From NCBI GenBank assembly GCA_003218885.1, contig QHOV01000095.1, forward strand, positions 1-43,968: DNA of 43,968 nt, in the 5' to 3' direction. Positions 17,634-25,705 of this stretch are shown in pieces. The stretch is from Verrucomicrobiota bacterium. GTDB lineage: Bacteria; Verrucomicrobiota; Verrucomicrobiia; Chthoniobacterales; UBA10450. Position 1 is the stretch's first letter; each line of letters starts with the position of its first letter. The position numbers were made by a program, and so were the translations under genes. The notes beneath the pieces were generated by a model. The model was not told where the DNA came from. It saw nothing but the letters and a program-made list of their open reading frames with translations, and did not search any database.

Positions 17634-18293
17634 ATGGCTATCACCGTCACTGATTATCTCGACGTCATTTCGTCCTGGTGTTTTTGGTCCGAGCCGGCAT
17701 GGGCGGAATTAAAAAAGCGATACGACGGCCGCGTCGAGTTTCAGTGGAAGATCGCGTTGATGGATCCGAGTGGTTTGCCTACTTCGCGCGAGCAGGAGCA
17801 ATGGTTCTATCGCCGCAGCGGAATGATGATGCGTTCGCCATTTATGCTCGATACGGACTGGTACGATCCGAGCCTGCCGGAGTGGCTTGCGCCGAATTGC
17901 GTGGCCGAAGCGGCCAAGCACTTTGGTTTTACGGATGATCGCGTTCGGCTTGCTTTGGCTTATGCGGCGTTGCGTGAAGGGAGAAAAATCGGTGCCTGGG
18001 ATGTTGCGGCTCAAATCGGCGCTGAAGCGGGTCGTATCGACGCCGGAAAATTGCTGGACCGCGCGAGATCGGCGGAAGTCGAAGAGCGGGTTCGCGCGTC
18101 GACGGCTGAATTTCACGCGCTCCAGATCAGCCAACGTCCGGCGTTTGTGATCAATACCGAGATCGGTGACCGCGCGATCTTTTCGGGAGTTGTCAAACTT
18201 GAGCCGCTGACGGCTACAATCGATTCGATGCTTGATGATGCAATTGCGTACGCCGCGCACAAGGCGCATTTTGGCGAGCCCCCGACAAAGTAA
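17634..18293 (+). CDS. DsbA-family/GST-kappa-like oxidoreductase
   Basis: MAITVTDYLDVISSWCFWSEPAWAELKKRYDGRVEFQWKIALMD and a C-terminal VINTEIGDRAIFSG typical of the DsbA/HCCA-isomerase fold. ATG at 17634 preferred over track start 17571. Confidence 0.75.
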   Translation: MAITVTDYLDVISSWCFWSEPAWAELKKRYDGRVEFQWKIALMDPSGLPTSREQEQWFYRRSGMMMRSPFMLDTDWYDPSLPEWLAPNCVAEAAKHFGFTDDRVRLALAYAALREGRKIGAWDVAAQIGAEAGRIDAGKLLDRARSAEVEERVRASTAEFHALQISQRPAFVINTEIGDRAIFSGVVKLEPLTATIDSMLDDAIAYAAHKAHFGEPPTK

Positions 18294-18595
18294 TCCTCAT
18301 TGAGAAACTCTTCTCATTTTGTTAGGTTTACTTTGTGAAACTTGTAGGTGGCGACCTGATCGTTAGAAGATCGACACTTGATTGTTACCAGATTGATCTT
18401 GCCAGCGCAAAATTGTTGCCTACAACTTCCCTTCGGTTCGCGATTACTAATGCGGGCACTTCGTGACGGTGAATCGCATCCGTGGCGAAGTCAGAGTGCC
18501 CTGGAATCCGCCGTGGCGGATGCCGGGAATTGCGATAAACGGAAATACGGCGTTGCGGCGCACTCCCGTTCCGCCGGCCAGGAGCTTGATTTAAT

Positions 18596-19183
18596 CTGCA
18601 ACAGCAATTTCGTGTAAACGGTCGGATTCGCGCCCGCGAAGTCCGAGTTATTTTAGGATCCACAGGCGAACAGCTCGGCGTCATGAAATTGTCGGATGCC
18701 TTGCGCAAAGCCCAGGGCATTGGCCTTGATCTGGTCGAAATTGCGCCCACGGCCAATCCGCCGGTTTGCAAAATCGTCGCGCTCGGAAAGTTCCGATACG
18801 ACATTTCCAAACACACCAAGGACAAAAAGCCGGCCAGCTCGAAACTGAAGGAAATCAAGTTTCGTGTTAACATCGACGAACACGATTACGTGACGAAAAT
18901 CCGGCACGGTGAAGAATTCCTAGACCGCGGAAACAAGGTGCGTGTGCAGCTGCAATTTCGCGGCCGCGAAATGGCGCATCAGGAATTTGGTATGCAGCTC
19001 GTGGAAAAAGTGCGCGACGATCTTTCCAGCATGTCGCAGGTGGAAATGGAACCGAAGGTCACCGGTCGCAACATCACCATGACCCTGGCTCCACTGCCGG
19101 CGAGCCGCCGGAAACGAAAATTCACAGTGCCGCCGGAAGCGCCTGATCAAAGTGAACAAAGCAGCTCGCCGATACCGGCGTAA
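18596..19183 (+). CDS. infC: translation initiation factor IF-3, probable non-AUG start (CTG at 18596)
   Basis: In-frame upstream extension LQQQFRVNGRIRAREVRVILGSTGEQLGV precedes MKLSDALRKAQGIGLDLVEIAPTANPPVCKIVALGKFRYD. Upstream in-frame TGA at 18587; AGGAG at 18580-18584. Confidence 0.88.
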   Translation: MQQQFRVNGRIRAREVRVILGSTGEQLGVMKLSDALRKAQGIGLDLVEIAPTANPPVCKIVALGKFRYDISKHTKDKKPASSKLKEIKFRVNIDEHDYVTKIRHGEEFLDRGNKVRVQLQFRGREMAHQEFGMQLVEKVRDDLSSMSQVEMEPKVTGRNITMTLAPLPASRRKRKFTVPPEAPDQSEQSSSPIPA

Positions 19184-19200
19184 ACTGTAATCCATACAAC

Positions 19201-19264
19201 AGCGGCGCGGCAGCGCCACGGTAAGTGACGGCCACGATTTGGAATGCGGCCCTGTTGCGCCGCT
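19201..19264. repeat. inverted-repeat element, arms AGCGGCGC (19201-19208) / GCGCCGCT (19257-19264) with inner hairpin
   Basis: 8-bp perfect arms; inner GGCGC-ggca-GCGCC; between convergent genes. Confidence 0.6.
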
Positions 19265-19269
19265 TTGGC

Positions 19270-19899
19270 TCAAGGTCTTTTCTTGGCCGGCGGTGACTTT
19301 TTAGGCGCCGGGGTTGTTGGTGGCGGGGTCGGCATCTTTTCGGCTTGCTTCTGCTCCAAACGCTGTTTCCGCCCTTTCGCCTCCTGGTTGTTGGGATCGA
19401 TCTTCAAGGTCTTGTCCGTCTCAGCCATCGAATTTTGAGTGTCCTCTTTTGTCTCGTAGATATAGGCGCGATAGTTGTAGTAGCGAACTTCGTTGGGTTT
19501 CAGCTTGCTGGCCTCCGAGTAATCACCCAGCGCTTTGTCGTAATCATAGACTTTCATCTCCGCTGCTGCGCGTTGCTCGTAAATGCGCGGGTCGTTCGAC
19601 TTGATTTTGAGCGCTTCGGTAAAGTCCTGGATGGCCTCTTGAAACTGCTGGTTCTTCGCGGCGGCGTATCCGCGGCCTTGATAGACGGCGGCCAGTTCAT
19701 CCGCGTATTTATGCTCCAGATTGGTGGCTTTGCGGAGCAGTTCGACGGCCTTATCCCAATCCTGGTTCTTGGCAGCATCCGCGCCTTCTCGGGCAAGCCT
19801 GTTTGCTTCCTGGGCCTTTTTGTTGGGTTCTGCCGGGTACACCTCCGCCGCGCAAAGCGCGAGAGCTGTAACGAGAGTAAAAACAAAAATCTTTTTCAT
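19270..19899 (-). CDS. secreted TPR-repeat protein with Pro/Lys-rich tail
   Basis: Repeated TPR-like blocks (AVYQGRGYAAAKNQQFQEAIQDFTEALKIKSNDPRIYEQRAAAEMKVYDYDKALGDYSEASKLKPNE); tail EKMPTPPPTTPAPKKSPPAKKRP. Confidence 0.85.
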   Translation of the reverse strand: MKKIFVFTLVTALALCAAEVYPAEPNKKAQEANRLAREGADAAKNQDWDKAVELLRKATNLEHKYADELAAVYQGRGYAAAKNQQFQEAIQDFTEALKIKSNDPRIYEQRAAAEMKVYDYDKALGDYSEASKLKPNEVRYYNYRAYIYETKEDTQNSMAETDKTLKIDPNNQEAKGRKQRLEQKQAEKMPTPPPTTPAPKKSPPAKKRP

Positions 19900-19976
19900 G
19901 GTTTTCTATTGGACGTTGATCTTCTCAGACAATTCGAAACTGAGGTGAGGAATAGTTGGCTGCAATGGCAACTGTT

Positions 19977-20831
19977 TCAAGTCTGTTCCGGCGAAGGCGC
20001 CGGCTCAATGTCAATCTTTGGCTCAGGCTCCGGTGTGGCCGGCGAACTGGGCCCAGGCTCATCGACCCGCATAATGCGCACCGCGCGGCCGGTGGTCTGA
20101 TCAATCTCGATGAGCGCTCCGCGCAAACGCACCTCGCCACTAGCTACCGGGAATGATGCCGGCAGATTCGAGATGAATCGGTTCATGATCGGATCGATGG
20201 CGCGCCCGAGGATGGAGTTCACCGGGCCGCACATTCCTGCGTCGCACAAAAAAGCCGTGCCGCCGGGGAAGATTTGCTCGTCCGCTGTCTGAACATGCGT
20301 GTGCGTACCGATCACAGCCGACACCTTCCCGTCGAGAAATCGCCCCAGCGCAATTTTCTCGCTGGTCGTTTCGCCGTGCGCATCGACGATGATGTTCTCA
20401 GTCTCACTGCGCATCTTGGTCACTGCTGCTTCGACGGCACGGAACGGGTTTTCCAAAATCGGCTGCATAAACGTGCGCGCTTGCACGTTGATCACACCGA
20501 TTTTCCCCTTGGCCGTTTCCAGGATGATCGATCCGCTTCCCGGCGCGCCATCGGGATAATTCACCGGGCGCAATAAACGCGGTTCGGTGTCGATGAATGA
20601 GAGAATCTCTTTCTGGTCCCAAATATGATCGCCTGTCGTGATGACCGAAACACCGGCCCGCAAAAGGTCGATGGTGATTTTTCCAGTTATTCCCCGGCCG
20701 CCGGCTGCGTTTTCGCCGTTCACGATGATGAAATCCAAAGCGTATTTATCCTTCAGCTCGGGCAGCCGGGTAATGACCGCAGTGCGCCCAGGCGCACCGA
20801 CAACGTCGCCAAGAAAAAGAACGGTTAGCAT
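19977..20831 (-). CDS. YmdB/TIGR00282-family metallophosphoesterase
   Basis: MLTVLFLGDVVGAPGRTAVITRLPELKDKYALDFIIVNGENAAGGRGIT, GDHIWDQKEI, NVQARTFM, GTHTHVQTADEQIFPGGTAFLCDAGMCGP. Confidence 0.92.
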   Translation of the reverse strand: MLTVLFLGDVVGAPGRTAVITRLPELKDKYALDFIIVNGENAAGGRGITGKITIDLLRAGVSVITTGDHIWDQKEILSFIDTEPRLLRPVNYPDGAPGSGSIILETAKGKIGVINVQARTFMQPILENPFRAVEAAVTKMRSETENIIVDAHGETTSEKIALGRFLDGKVSAVIGTHTHVQTADEQIFPGGTAFLCDAGMCGPVNSILGRAIDPIMNRFISNLPASFPVASGEVRLRGALIEIDQTTGRAVRIMRVDEPGPSSPATPEPEPKIDIEPAPSPEQT

Positions 20832-20867
20832 TCTGCGACCATCGTATTAAAGAGGGTTCAAACGTCG

Positions 20868-22172
20868 ATGTTTCATTTCAAAAAAGTGCAGAGGCAGCTG
20901 GCCGTTCTCACGCTTTGCTTGTCGATTTTTCCGCTGGTTCTGCATGCGGCGGACAACGTCAGCGTTCTCGGCAGCAAACCGAAATGGAGCGTGCTCGAGA
21001 AGTATCAGGAAACGATTACTCACGATGAATTTACCCGGCTGATACAGGATGTTTATTGCGCGCACGGATTTGCTCCCGATTTGATCGAAATAAATGAGAA
21101 GACCGCGCGCGTCCTGATGAACCGCGAGACGCAGAAGTCCTTCACGCTGCGATTTGCGGAGAATCCCGCGACTGCGGGACGCCAACCAGTGCCGCGGCTT
21201 TGGCGGCCAGCAAAATCATTAACCCCAGTCAGACCTGAGAAACCGCTTTTCGGTTTGAAAATCGCACTCGATCCTGGTCATCTGGGCGGCAAATGGGCAA
21301 AGATGGAGGAGCGCTGGTTTCAGGTGGGTAACAGCGCGCCGGTCCAGGAAGGCGATCTCGCGTTGCGCGTGGCGCGATTGTTGGCCCCGCGATTGCGTGA
21401 ACTCGGCGCCAAAGTTTTCTTTGTGCGGAATAGTAACGAACCGATCACGTCGAAACGTCCTAATGATTTTCGTGAGCTCGCCAGAAAAATTTTGATCAAA
21501 AATGGCGTGCCACATCCGCGCGCCGACGTTCTTGATCCAAACGATCCTGCGAAAGAACAAACCATCCGCTGGCAGAGCGAAATTTTATTCTACCGTTATA
21601 GCGAGATTCGACGCCGGGCGGCGCTGGTAAACTTCAAATTGCATCCCGATCTTGTGCTTTGTTTGCACTTTAACGCTGAAGGCTGGGGCGACCCAAACAA
21701 TCCGAGCTTGACCGACGCCAATCATCTGCACCTGCTCGTGAACGGATCCTATTTGGCAGAGGAACTCGAATTTAATGACGAACGTTTCGAAATGATTCGG
21801 CGGCTTTTGAGCCGCGCTTACGACGAGGAGTTGCCATTAGCGGACACGATTGCGCTGGCAATGGCTCGCGACACTGGGCTTCCGCCTTATGAATATCCCA
21901 CCACCAACACAACGACCAAAGTCGGAACGAGCGGTTACGTGTATGCGCGCAATTTGCTGGCCACGCGGCTTTATCGTTGTCCGGTCGTTTATTGCGAGCC
22001 GTACGTGATGAACAGCAAGGACGTCTTCGCTCGGATTCAGGCCGGTGATTACGAAGGAGTGCGCAACGTCAACGGCGTCGAACGGAAAAGTATCTTCCGC
22101 GAATACGCCGACAGCGTGGTAGAGGGATTGGTCAATTATTATTCGGGAGCGCGTTGTAGCCGGGATCGTTGA
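20868..22172 (+). CDS. N-acetylmuramoyl-L-alanine amidase (Amidase_3-like)
   Basis: GLKIALDPGHLGGKWAKMEERWFQVG...EGDLALRVARLLAPRLRELGAKVFFVRNSNEPI...LCLHFNAEGWGD; C-terminus CSRDR* is read from a palindromic element. Confidence 0.85.
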   Translation: MFHFKKVQRQLAVLTLCLSIFPLVLHAADNVSVLGSKPKWSVLEKYQETITHDEFTRLIQDVYCAHGFAPDLIEINEKTARVLMNRETQKSFTLRFAENPATAGRQPVPRLWRPAKSLTPVRPEKPLFGLKIALDPGHLGGKWAKMEERWFQVGNSAPVQEGDLALRVARLLAPRLRELGAKVFFVRNSNEPITSKRPNDFRELARKILIKNGVPHPRADVLDPNDPAKEQTIRWQSEILFYRYSEIRRRAALVNFKLHPDLVLCLHFNAEGWGDPNNPSLTDANHLHLLVNGSYLAEELEFNDERFEMIRRLLSRAYDEELPLADTIALAMARDTGLPPYEYPTTNTTTKVGTSGYVYARNLLATRLYRCPVVYCEPYVMNSKDVFARIQAGDYEGVRNVNGVERKSIFREYADSVVEGLVNYYSGARCSRDR

Positions 22173-22205
22173 TCCCGCCCGCCGGAGTCACCGACTCCGG
22201 CTACA
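22155..22205. repeat. TGTAGCCGG...CCGGCTACA element with two inner hairpins
   Basis: TGTAGCCGGGATCgttGATCCCGcccgCCGGAGTcaccgACTCCGGCTACA read directly. Confidence 0.88.
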
Positions 22206-23163
22206 GTTGTGTTACCGCTTCGCGGATATCGTCGAGCGTTACGTCGTTTGCGAGATGCGCAGCGCCGACTCTCGGCGTCACGACGAATCGGACTTTTCCG
22301 CCTTCGAATTTTTTGTCCAACTTCAGTGCGTCGAAGACCTTTTCGCGCGGGAAATTTTTCGGCAACGTCGTGGGCAACTCGAACTGCCTGAGAAGATCGA
22401 CAATTGCATCGCGTTGATCCGGCGCCAGCCCAGCCCTTCTAATGGAAATTGCGCACGCGGCGACAATTCCAAGGCTCAGCGCTTCTCCGTGAAGAAACCT
22501 GCGATAATCGCCCGCGCGCTCAATCGCGTGACCAACCGTATGACCGAAATTCAGAAGCGCGCGCTCGCCCGTCCGGTCGCTCTCGTCCCGCGCGACGATC
22601 TTTGATTTAATCGCAATGTTGCGCTTGATCAGCGATTCTAGGGCGAGCGATCGCCGCGGCGACCTTGCCCTCCAGGATTGAAGCTTCCGGAACATTTTGT
22701 CGTCGGCGATGACGGCATGCTTGATGATCTCGGCGAAGCCTTGATTGAATTCGCGCGGGGGCAGCGTTTTTAAAACATCGAGGTCATCAATCACGAGCAA
22801 TGGATGGTGCACAGCGCCGATCAAATTTTTCCCATCGTGTGTGTTCACCCCTGTTTTTCCGCCGATAGAGCTATCGACCATCCCCAGTAGCGTCGTGGGA
22901 ATCTGGACATGCGGAATGCCGCGACGATAAATCGCAGCGACGAATCCAGAGATGTCGCCAACCATTCCGCCGCCTAAGCCAATCACAAACGATTGCCGGT
23001 CCAAACCTGCAGCAATCATTTTGTCGCAAATCGCGCCTGCTTGCTGCAGGGTTTTCGATTTCTCGCCAGATGGGATCGTGATTAGCGTCAGGCGAAAACC
23101 TGCTGCTGTTAAGCTCTTCTCGACGCGATCAGCGAACAGGGACGCGATAGCGGTGCTTATCAA
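22201..23163 (-). CDS. aroB: 3-dehydroquinate synthase, N-terminally short
   Basis: FVIGLGGGMVGDISGFVAAIYRRGIPHVQIPTTLLGMVDSSIGGKTGVN, NLIGAVHHP, FAEIIKHAVIADD, NFGHTVGHAIE, HGEALSLGI. Putative TTG start at 23163; in-frame TAG 30-odd bp upstream. Confidence 0.9.
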   Translation of the reverse strand: MISTAIASLFADRVEKSLTAAGFRLTLITIPSGEKSKTLQQAGAICDKMIAAGLDRQSFVIGLGGGMVGDISGFVAAIYRRGIPHVQIPTTLLGMVDSSIGGKTGVNTHDGKNLIGAVHHPLLVIDDLDVLKTLPPREFNQGFAEIIKHAVIADDKMFRKLQSWRARSPRRSLALESLIKRNIAIKSKIVARDESDRTGERALLNFGHTVGHAIERAGDYRRFLHGEALSLGIVAACAISIRRAGLAPDQRDAIVDLLRQFELPTTLPKNFPREKVFDALKLDKKFEGGKVRFVVTPRVGAAHLANDVTLDDIREAVTQL

Positions 23164-23193
23164 AAAGGACGGCAGTGCTGGAAACCCGTTCTT

Positions 23194-23871
23194 CTATTGC
23201 GTCGGGTTCCAATGTTTCAAGCCGAGCGGATTCGATGTGGTGTCTTTAAATGTGCCAACCGTAGTGGCCGGACCGAACTGCATGGTTTCGACGTGCAAGT
23301 CGCAGAATAGCGCATTAATTTGCCTGCCATTGCTTTGCGGGCCGGTAGTCATTCCTGCGCCCCCCCCTGGCTGAAGATTGGGCACGAATGGTGCCGCTGC
23401 GGCAATGCCTGTCCACGAAGTCGTGAGGGCAGGATTTCCATTGTAATTAGGCGCCATCAGAATTGTGGAAGAGGGTGATACCACCCTTGCCATGTTGGCA
23501 TTTATCAAGTCGTACATGTTTTGGTTAATGCCGTAGCTAACTGGCGCACTGTCCGTTTCGGTAGCGGGTCGCCTGTCAAAAGGCGATTTGAAAATTTTTC
23601 TACTAGCGAGGTATTTCGGATAAATGACCGTGCTTGCGTTCGTGCCAGTTCCCGGCAGAGCATTGATTACGGGAAGAATGCCATCCTTATCGTTGAGGTA
23701 CGTTTGCATGCCGAGTCCTACTTGGCGCAGGCCATTCAGGTCTTGCGTCGCTCTCGCGCGCTGCGAAATGGTGATGTAAACCGGATACGTCAGCGACATC
23801 ATGATCGCGATGACCCCCAGGACGACGATCATCTCGAGGAGGGTGAAAGCGCGGAAGCGATTCTTGGCCAT
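23194..23871 (-). CDS. type IV pilin/pseudopilin-like protein (DUF1559/GspG-like)
   Basis: MAKNRFRAFTLLEMIVVLGVIAIMMSLTYPVYITISQRARATQDLNGLRQVGLGMQTYLND prepilin signature; C-terminal NALFCDLHVETMQFG. ATG at 23871 preferred over the track start. Confidence 0.88.
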   Translation of the reverse strand: MAKNRFRAFTLLEMIVVLGVIAIMMSLTYPVYITISQRARATQDLNGLRQVGLGMQTYLNDKDGILPVINALPGTGTNASTVIYPKYLASRKIFKSPFDRRPATETDSAPVSYGINQNMYDLINANMARVVSPSSTILMAPNYNGNPALTTSWTGIAAAAPFVPNLQPGGGAGMTTGPQSNGRQINALFCDLHVETMQFGPATTVGTFKDTTSNPLGLKHWNPTQ

Positions 23872-23951
23872 CTGTCTTTTCACTCGAGCGCCACAATATT
23901 GGCTCCGGCCAAAGATTGAAAGCAAAAAAAAGCATCCCGCCGCAAGATTGC

Positions 23952-23980
23952 TTGACAAAGGATTTTCTATTTTGTGTATG
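23952..23980 (+). promoter_or_regulatory. possible sigma-70 promoter TTGACA-N17-TGTATG
   Basis: Perfect -35-like TTGACA; weak -10 with ATG only 6 bp beyond. Confidence 0.35.
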
Positions 23981-23986
23981 TAGATC

Positions 23987-24421
23987 ATGCCAGACGAAGA
24001 GCCAAGTCCACCTCCGCCTTCTCCAAGGCCCGAGCCCGAAACAGGCGCGAAGCCCACATCAACCGGTTTGCCTTCGAACGTGGCTGCGGCGATTGCCTGT
24101 ATTCCACTAATCGGCGGCATCATCTTCTACATTCTGGAAAAGCGTGACGGTTTCGTGCGTTTCTACGCCATGCAGTCAATCATTTTTGGCTGCGCCTGGT
24201 TTCTCTTCAACATTGTCTCTGCTGTCGTGCACGTGGTGTTTGGCGCAATCCCGGGCATCGGCGGCATCCTGGTATTTTTCTGGGCTATTATCGCGGCGCT
24301 GGTGCATCTGGCGTTTTTGGTGATCATGATTATCACCATCGTAAAAGCCTTTACCGGCGTGCGCTGGGACATTCCCTACATCGGGCCGGTTGCGCGCAGA
24401 CAGGTAGAAAGCGCGCCCTAA
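23987..24421 (+). CDS. DUF4870/Tic20-like small membrane protein
   Basis: NVAAAIACIPLIGGIIFYILEKRDGFVRFYAMQSIIFG...IVKAFTGVRWDIPYIGPVARRQ. Confidence 0.8.
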   Translation: MPDEEPSPPPPSPRPEPETGAKPTSTGLPSNVAAAIACIPLIGGIIFYILEKRDGFVRFYAMQSIIFGCAWFLFNIVSAVVHVVFGAIPGIGGILVFFWAIIAALVHLAFLVIMIITIVKAFTGVRWDIPYIGPVARRQVESAP

Positions 24422-24427
24422 AAAAAT

Positions 24428-24478
24428 GTGGGAGCGGCCTTAGTGCCGCGATAATCGGGACACTAAGGTCCCTCCCAC
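24428..24478. repeat. palindromic element GTGGGAG...CTCCCAC with inner CTTAGTG/CACTAAG pairing, between convergent genes
   Basis: gtgggagcggccttagtgccgcgataatcgggacactaaggtccctcccac; overlaps the holA 3' end. Confidence 0.85.
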
Positions 24479-25606
24479 TTTGGTTTCTCCTAGCAGCTTC
24501 ACCACGACCTCAGTCAAAATCAGCTCATGATCGAGCTGTGTGGTGACAAGCTGACGGTTTGCTTCCAAACACGCCTGCATGCCCTCGATTAATTGGTTGG
24601 TCTCAAAGCGATCTGCGTGCTGCGCAGCGATTCCCAGCGCGTAGGCATTGATCGAGCCGTCCTTCTTGCGGGGCAAATGTTCCGTTGCTTTTGCCGGCAA
24701 CCGGTTGATGGCAGAAATAAACTGGAACGGCGAATGCGGTGGCCGCAAGCGATGCCGTTCCATCAGATCTTTGGCGAGCAGCAAATTCCGGATCGTCGGG
24801 ACGATTGCTACCAACAAAATACCGACGGCACTTTCGCCGTGATCCAACAAGCGTCGCACCAGCGTCAGCGCGAGTTCAAGATCGCGCGTTGCGAGCGCGG
24901 TGCTCAACTCGAAAATGACGCCTGTGCGCGAGAGCGGCACCAACTCGCGAACAACTTCGACACCTACTACCCGATCCTTGCCAAGGAAAGTGTCGAGCTT
25001 TTCCAGTTCATTATCGATCTGGCGCGTGTCGCCGCCTGTAAGCAATACAAATAAATCGAGGGCGTCCGCAGCGAACTGAAGTTTCCGCTTTTTTGCGCGC
25101 TGCCGAACGATTTCGGTTGCTTCTTCTTCCCAACCGGCACGCCCCGAGTCCAGCCGGTCGAAAACCTGCACCTCTGCGCGCTTAGTCAGGGTTTTGTAAA
25201 ACGCACGTCGCTTATCCACTTCGGTGGCGCTGATCAAAAACGTGATTTCCGAACCGATACTGCGGTCGAGCAGTTCGGACAATTCTTCCAGCGCGGACTG
25301 CACTGCCGCTGAGCGCGCCTTCTGGTCGTCGCCGAGAAAGTTCACGTTCTTCAGCCAAACCAATTTTGCTCTGCCGAAAAACGGTAACGTTTGCAGCGCC
25401 TCGATTGTCGATCTTATTCGCGCAGCGGCCTGATCCACGTTATCTGCGGCGGCATCGATGATTTCCAATCCAAAGTCGCCAGCGCCCGGCGGCGTCAATT
25501 TCACCGCCAGCTCCGCGGCAACGTGTTTCACTTCCGCTTCGTCCGAACCTACGACTGCGTGGATGTTTGCGGTCGCGGTCTTTGCTTTGGTCTTAGACAC
25601 TGCCAT
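24440..25606 (-). CDS. holA: DNA polymerase III subunit delta
   Basis: HAVVGSDEAEVKHVAAEL...IRSTIEALQTLPFFGRAKLVWLKNVNFL...LQFAADALDLFVLLTGGDTRQIDNELEKLDTFLG...SAVGILLVAIVPTIRNLLLAK. Start chosen at MAVSKTK. Confidence 0.85.
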   Translation of the reverse strand: MAVSKTKAKTATANIHAVVGSDEAEVKHVAAELAVKLTPPGAGDFGLEIIDAAADNVDQAAARIRSTIEALQTLPFFGRAKLVWLKNVNFLGDDQKARSAAVQSALEELSELLDRSIGSEITFLISATEVDKRRAFYKTLTKRAEVQVFDRLDSGRAGWEEEATEIVRQRAKKRKLQFAADALDLFVLLTGGDTRQIDNELEKLDTFLGKDRVVGVEVVRELVPLSRTGVIFELSTALATRDLELALTLVRRLLDHGESAVGILLVAIVPTIRNLLLAKDLMERHRLRPPHSPFQFISAINRLPAKATEHLPRKKDGSINAYALGIAAQHADRFETNQLIEGMQACLEANRQLVTTQLDHELILTEVVVKLLGETKVGGTLVSRLSRH

Positions 25607-25652
25607 TTCCATTGCACGCGCAGCGAACATCCACAAGGTACGAGCACCGAGT

Positions 25653-25703
25653 TGTAGCCACGGCTAGCACTTTTATAGGACGTCGCACAGCGATGTGGCT
25701 ACA
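25653..25703. repeat. TGTAGCCAC...GTGGCTACA element with inner hairpins
   Basis: 9-bp perfect outer arms; inner TAGCCacGGCTA and CGTCGC-aca-GCGATG; starts 2 bp from the uvrB stop. Confidence 0.85.
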
Positions 25704-25705
25704 GC

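Noticed and set aside
19345-20100. 251-aa plus-strand ORF spanning the TPR and YmdB-like genes
   Set aside because: Crosses two confidently called minus-strand genes and shows no family motifs.
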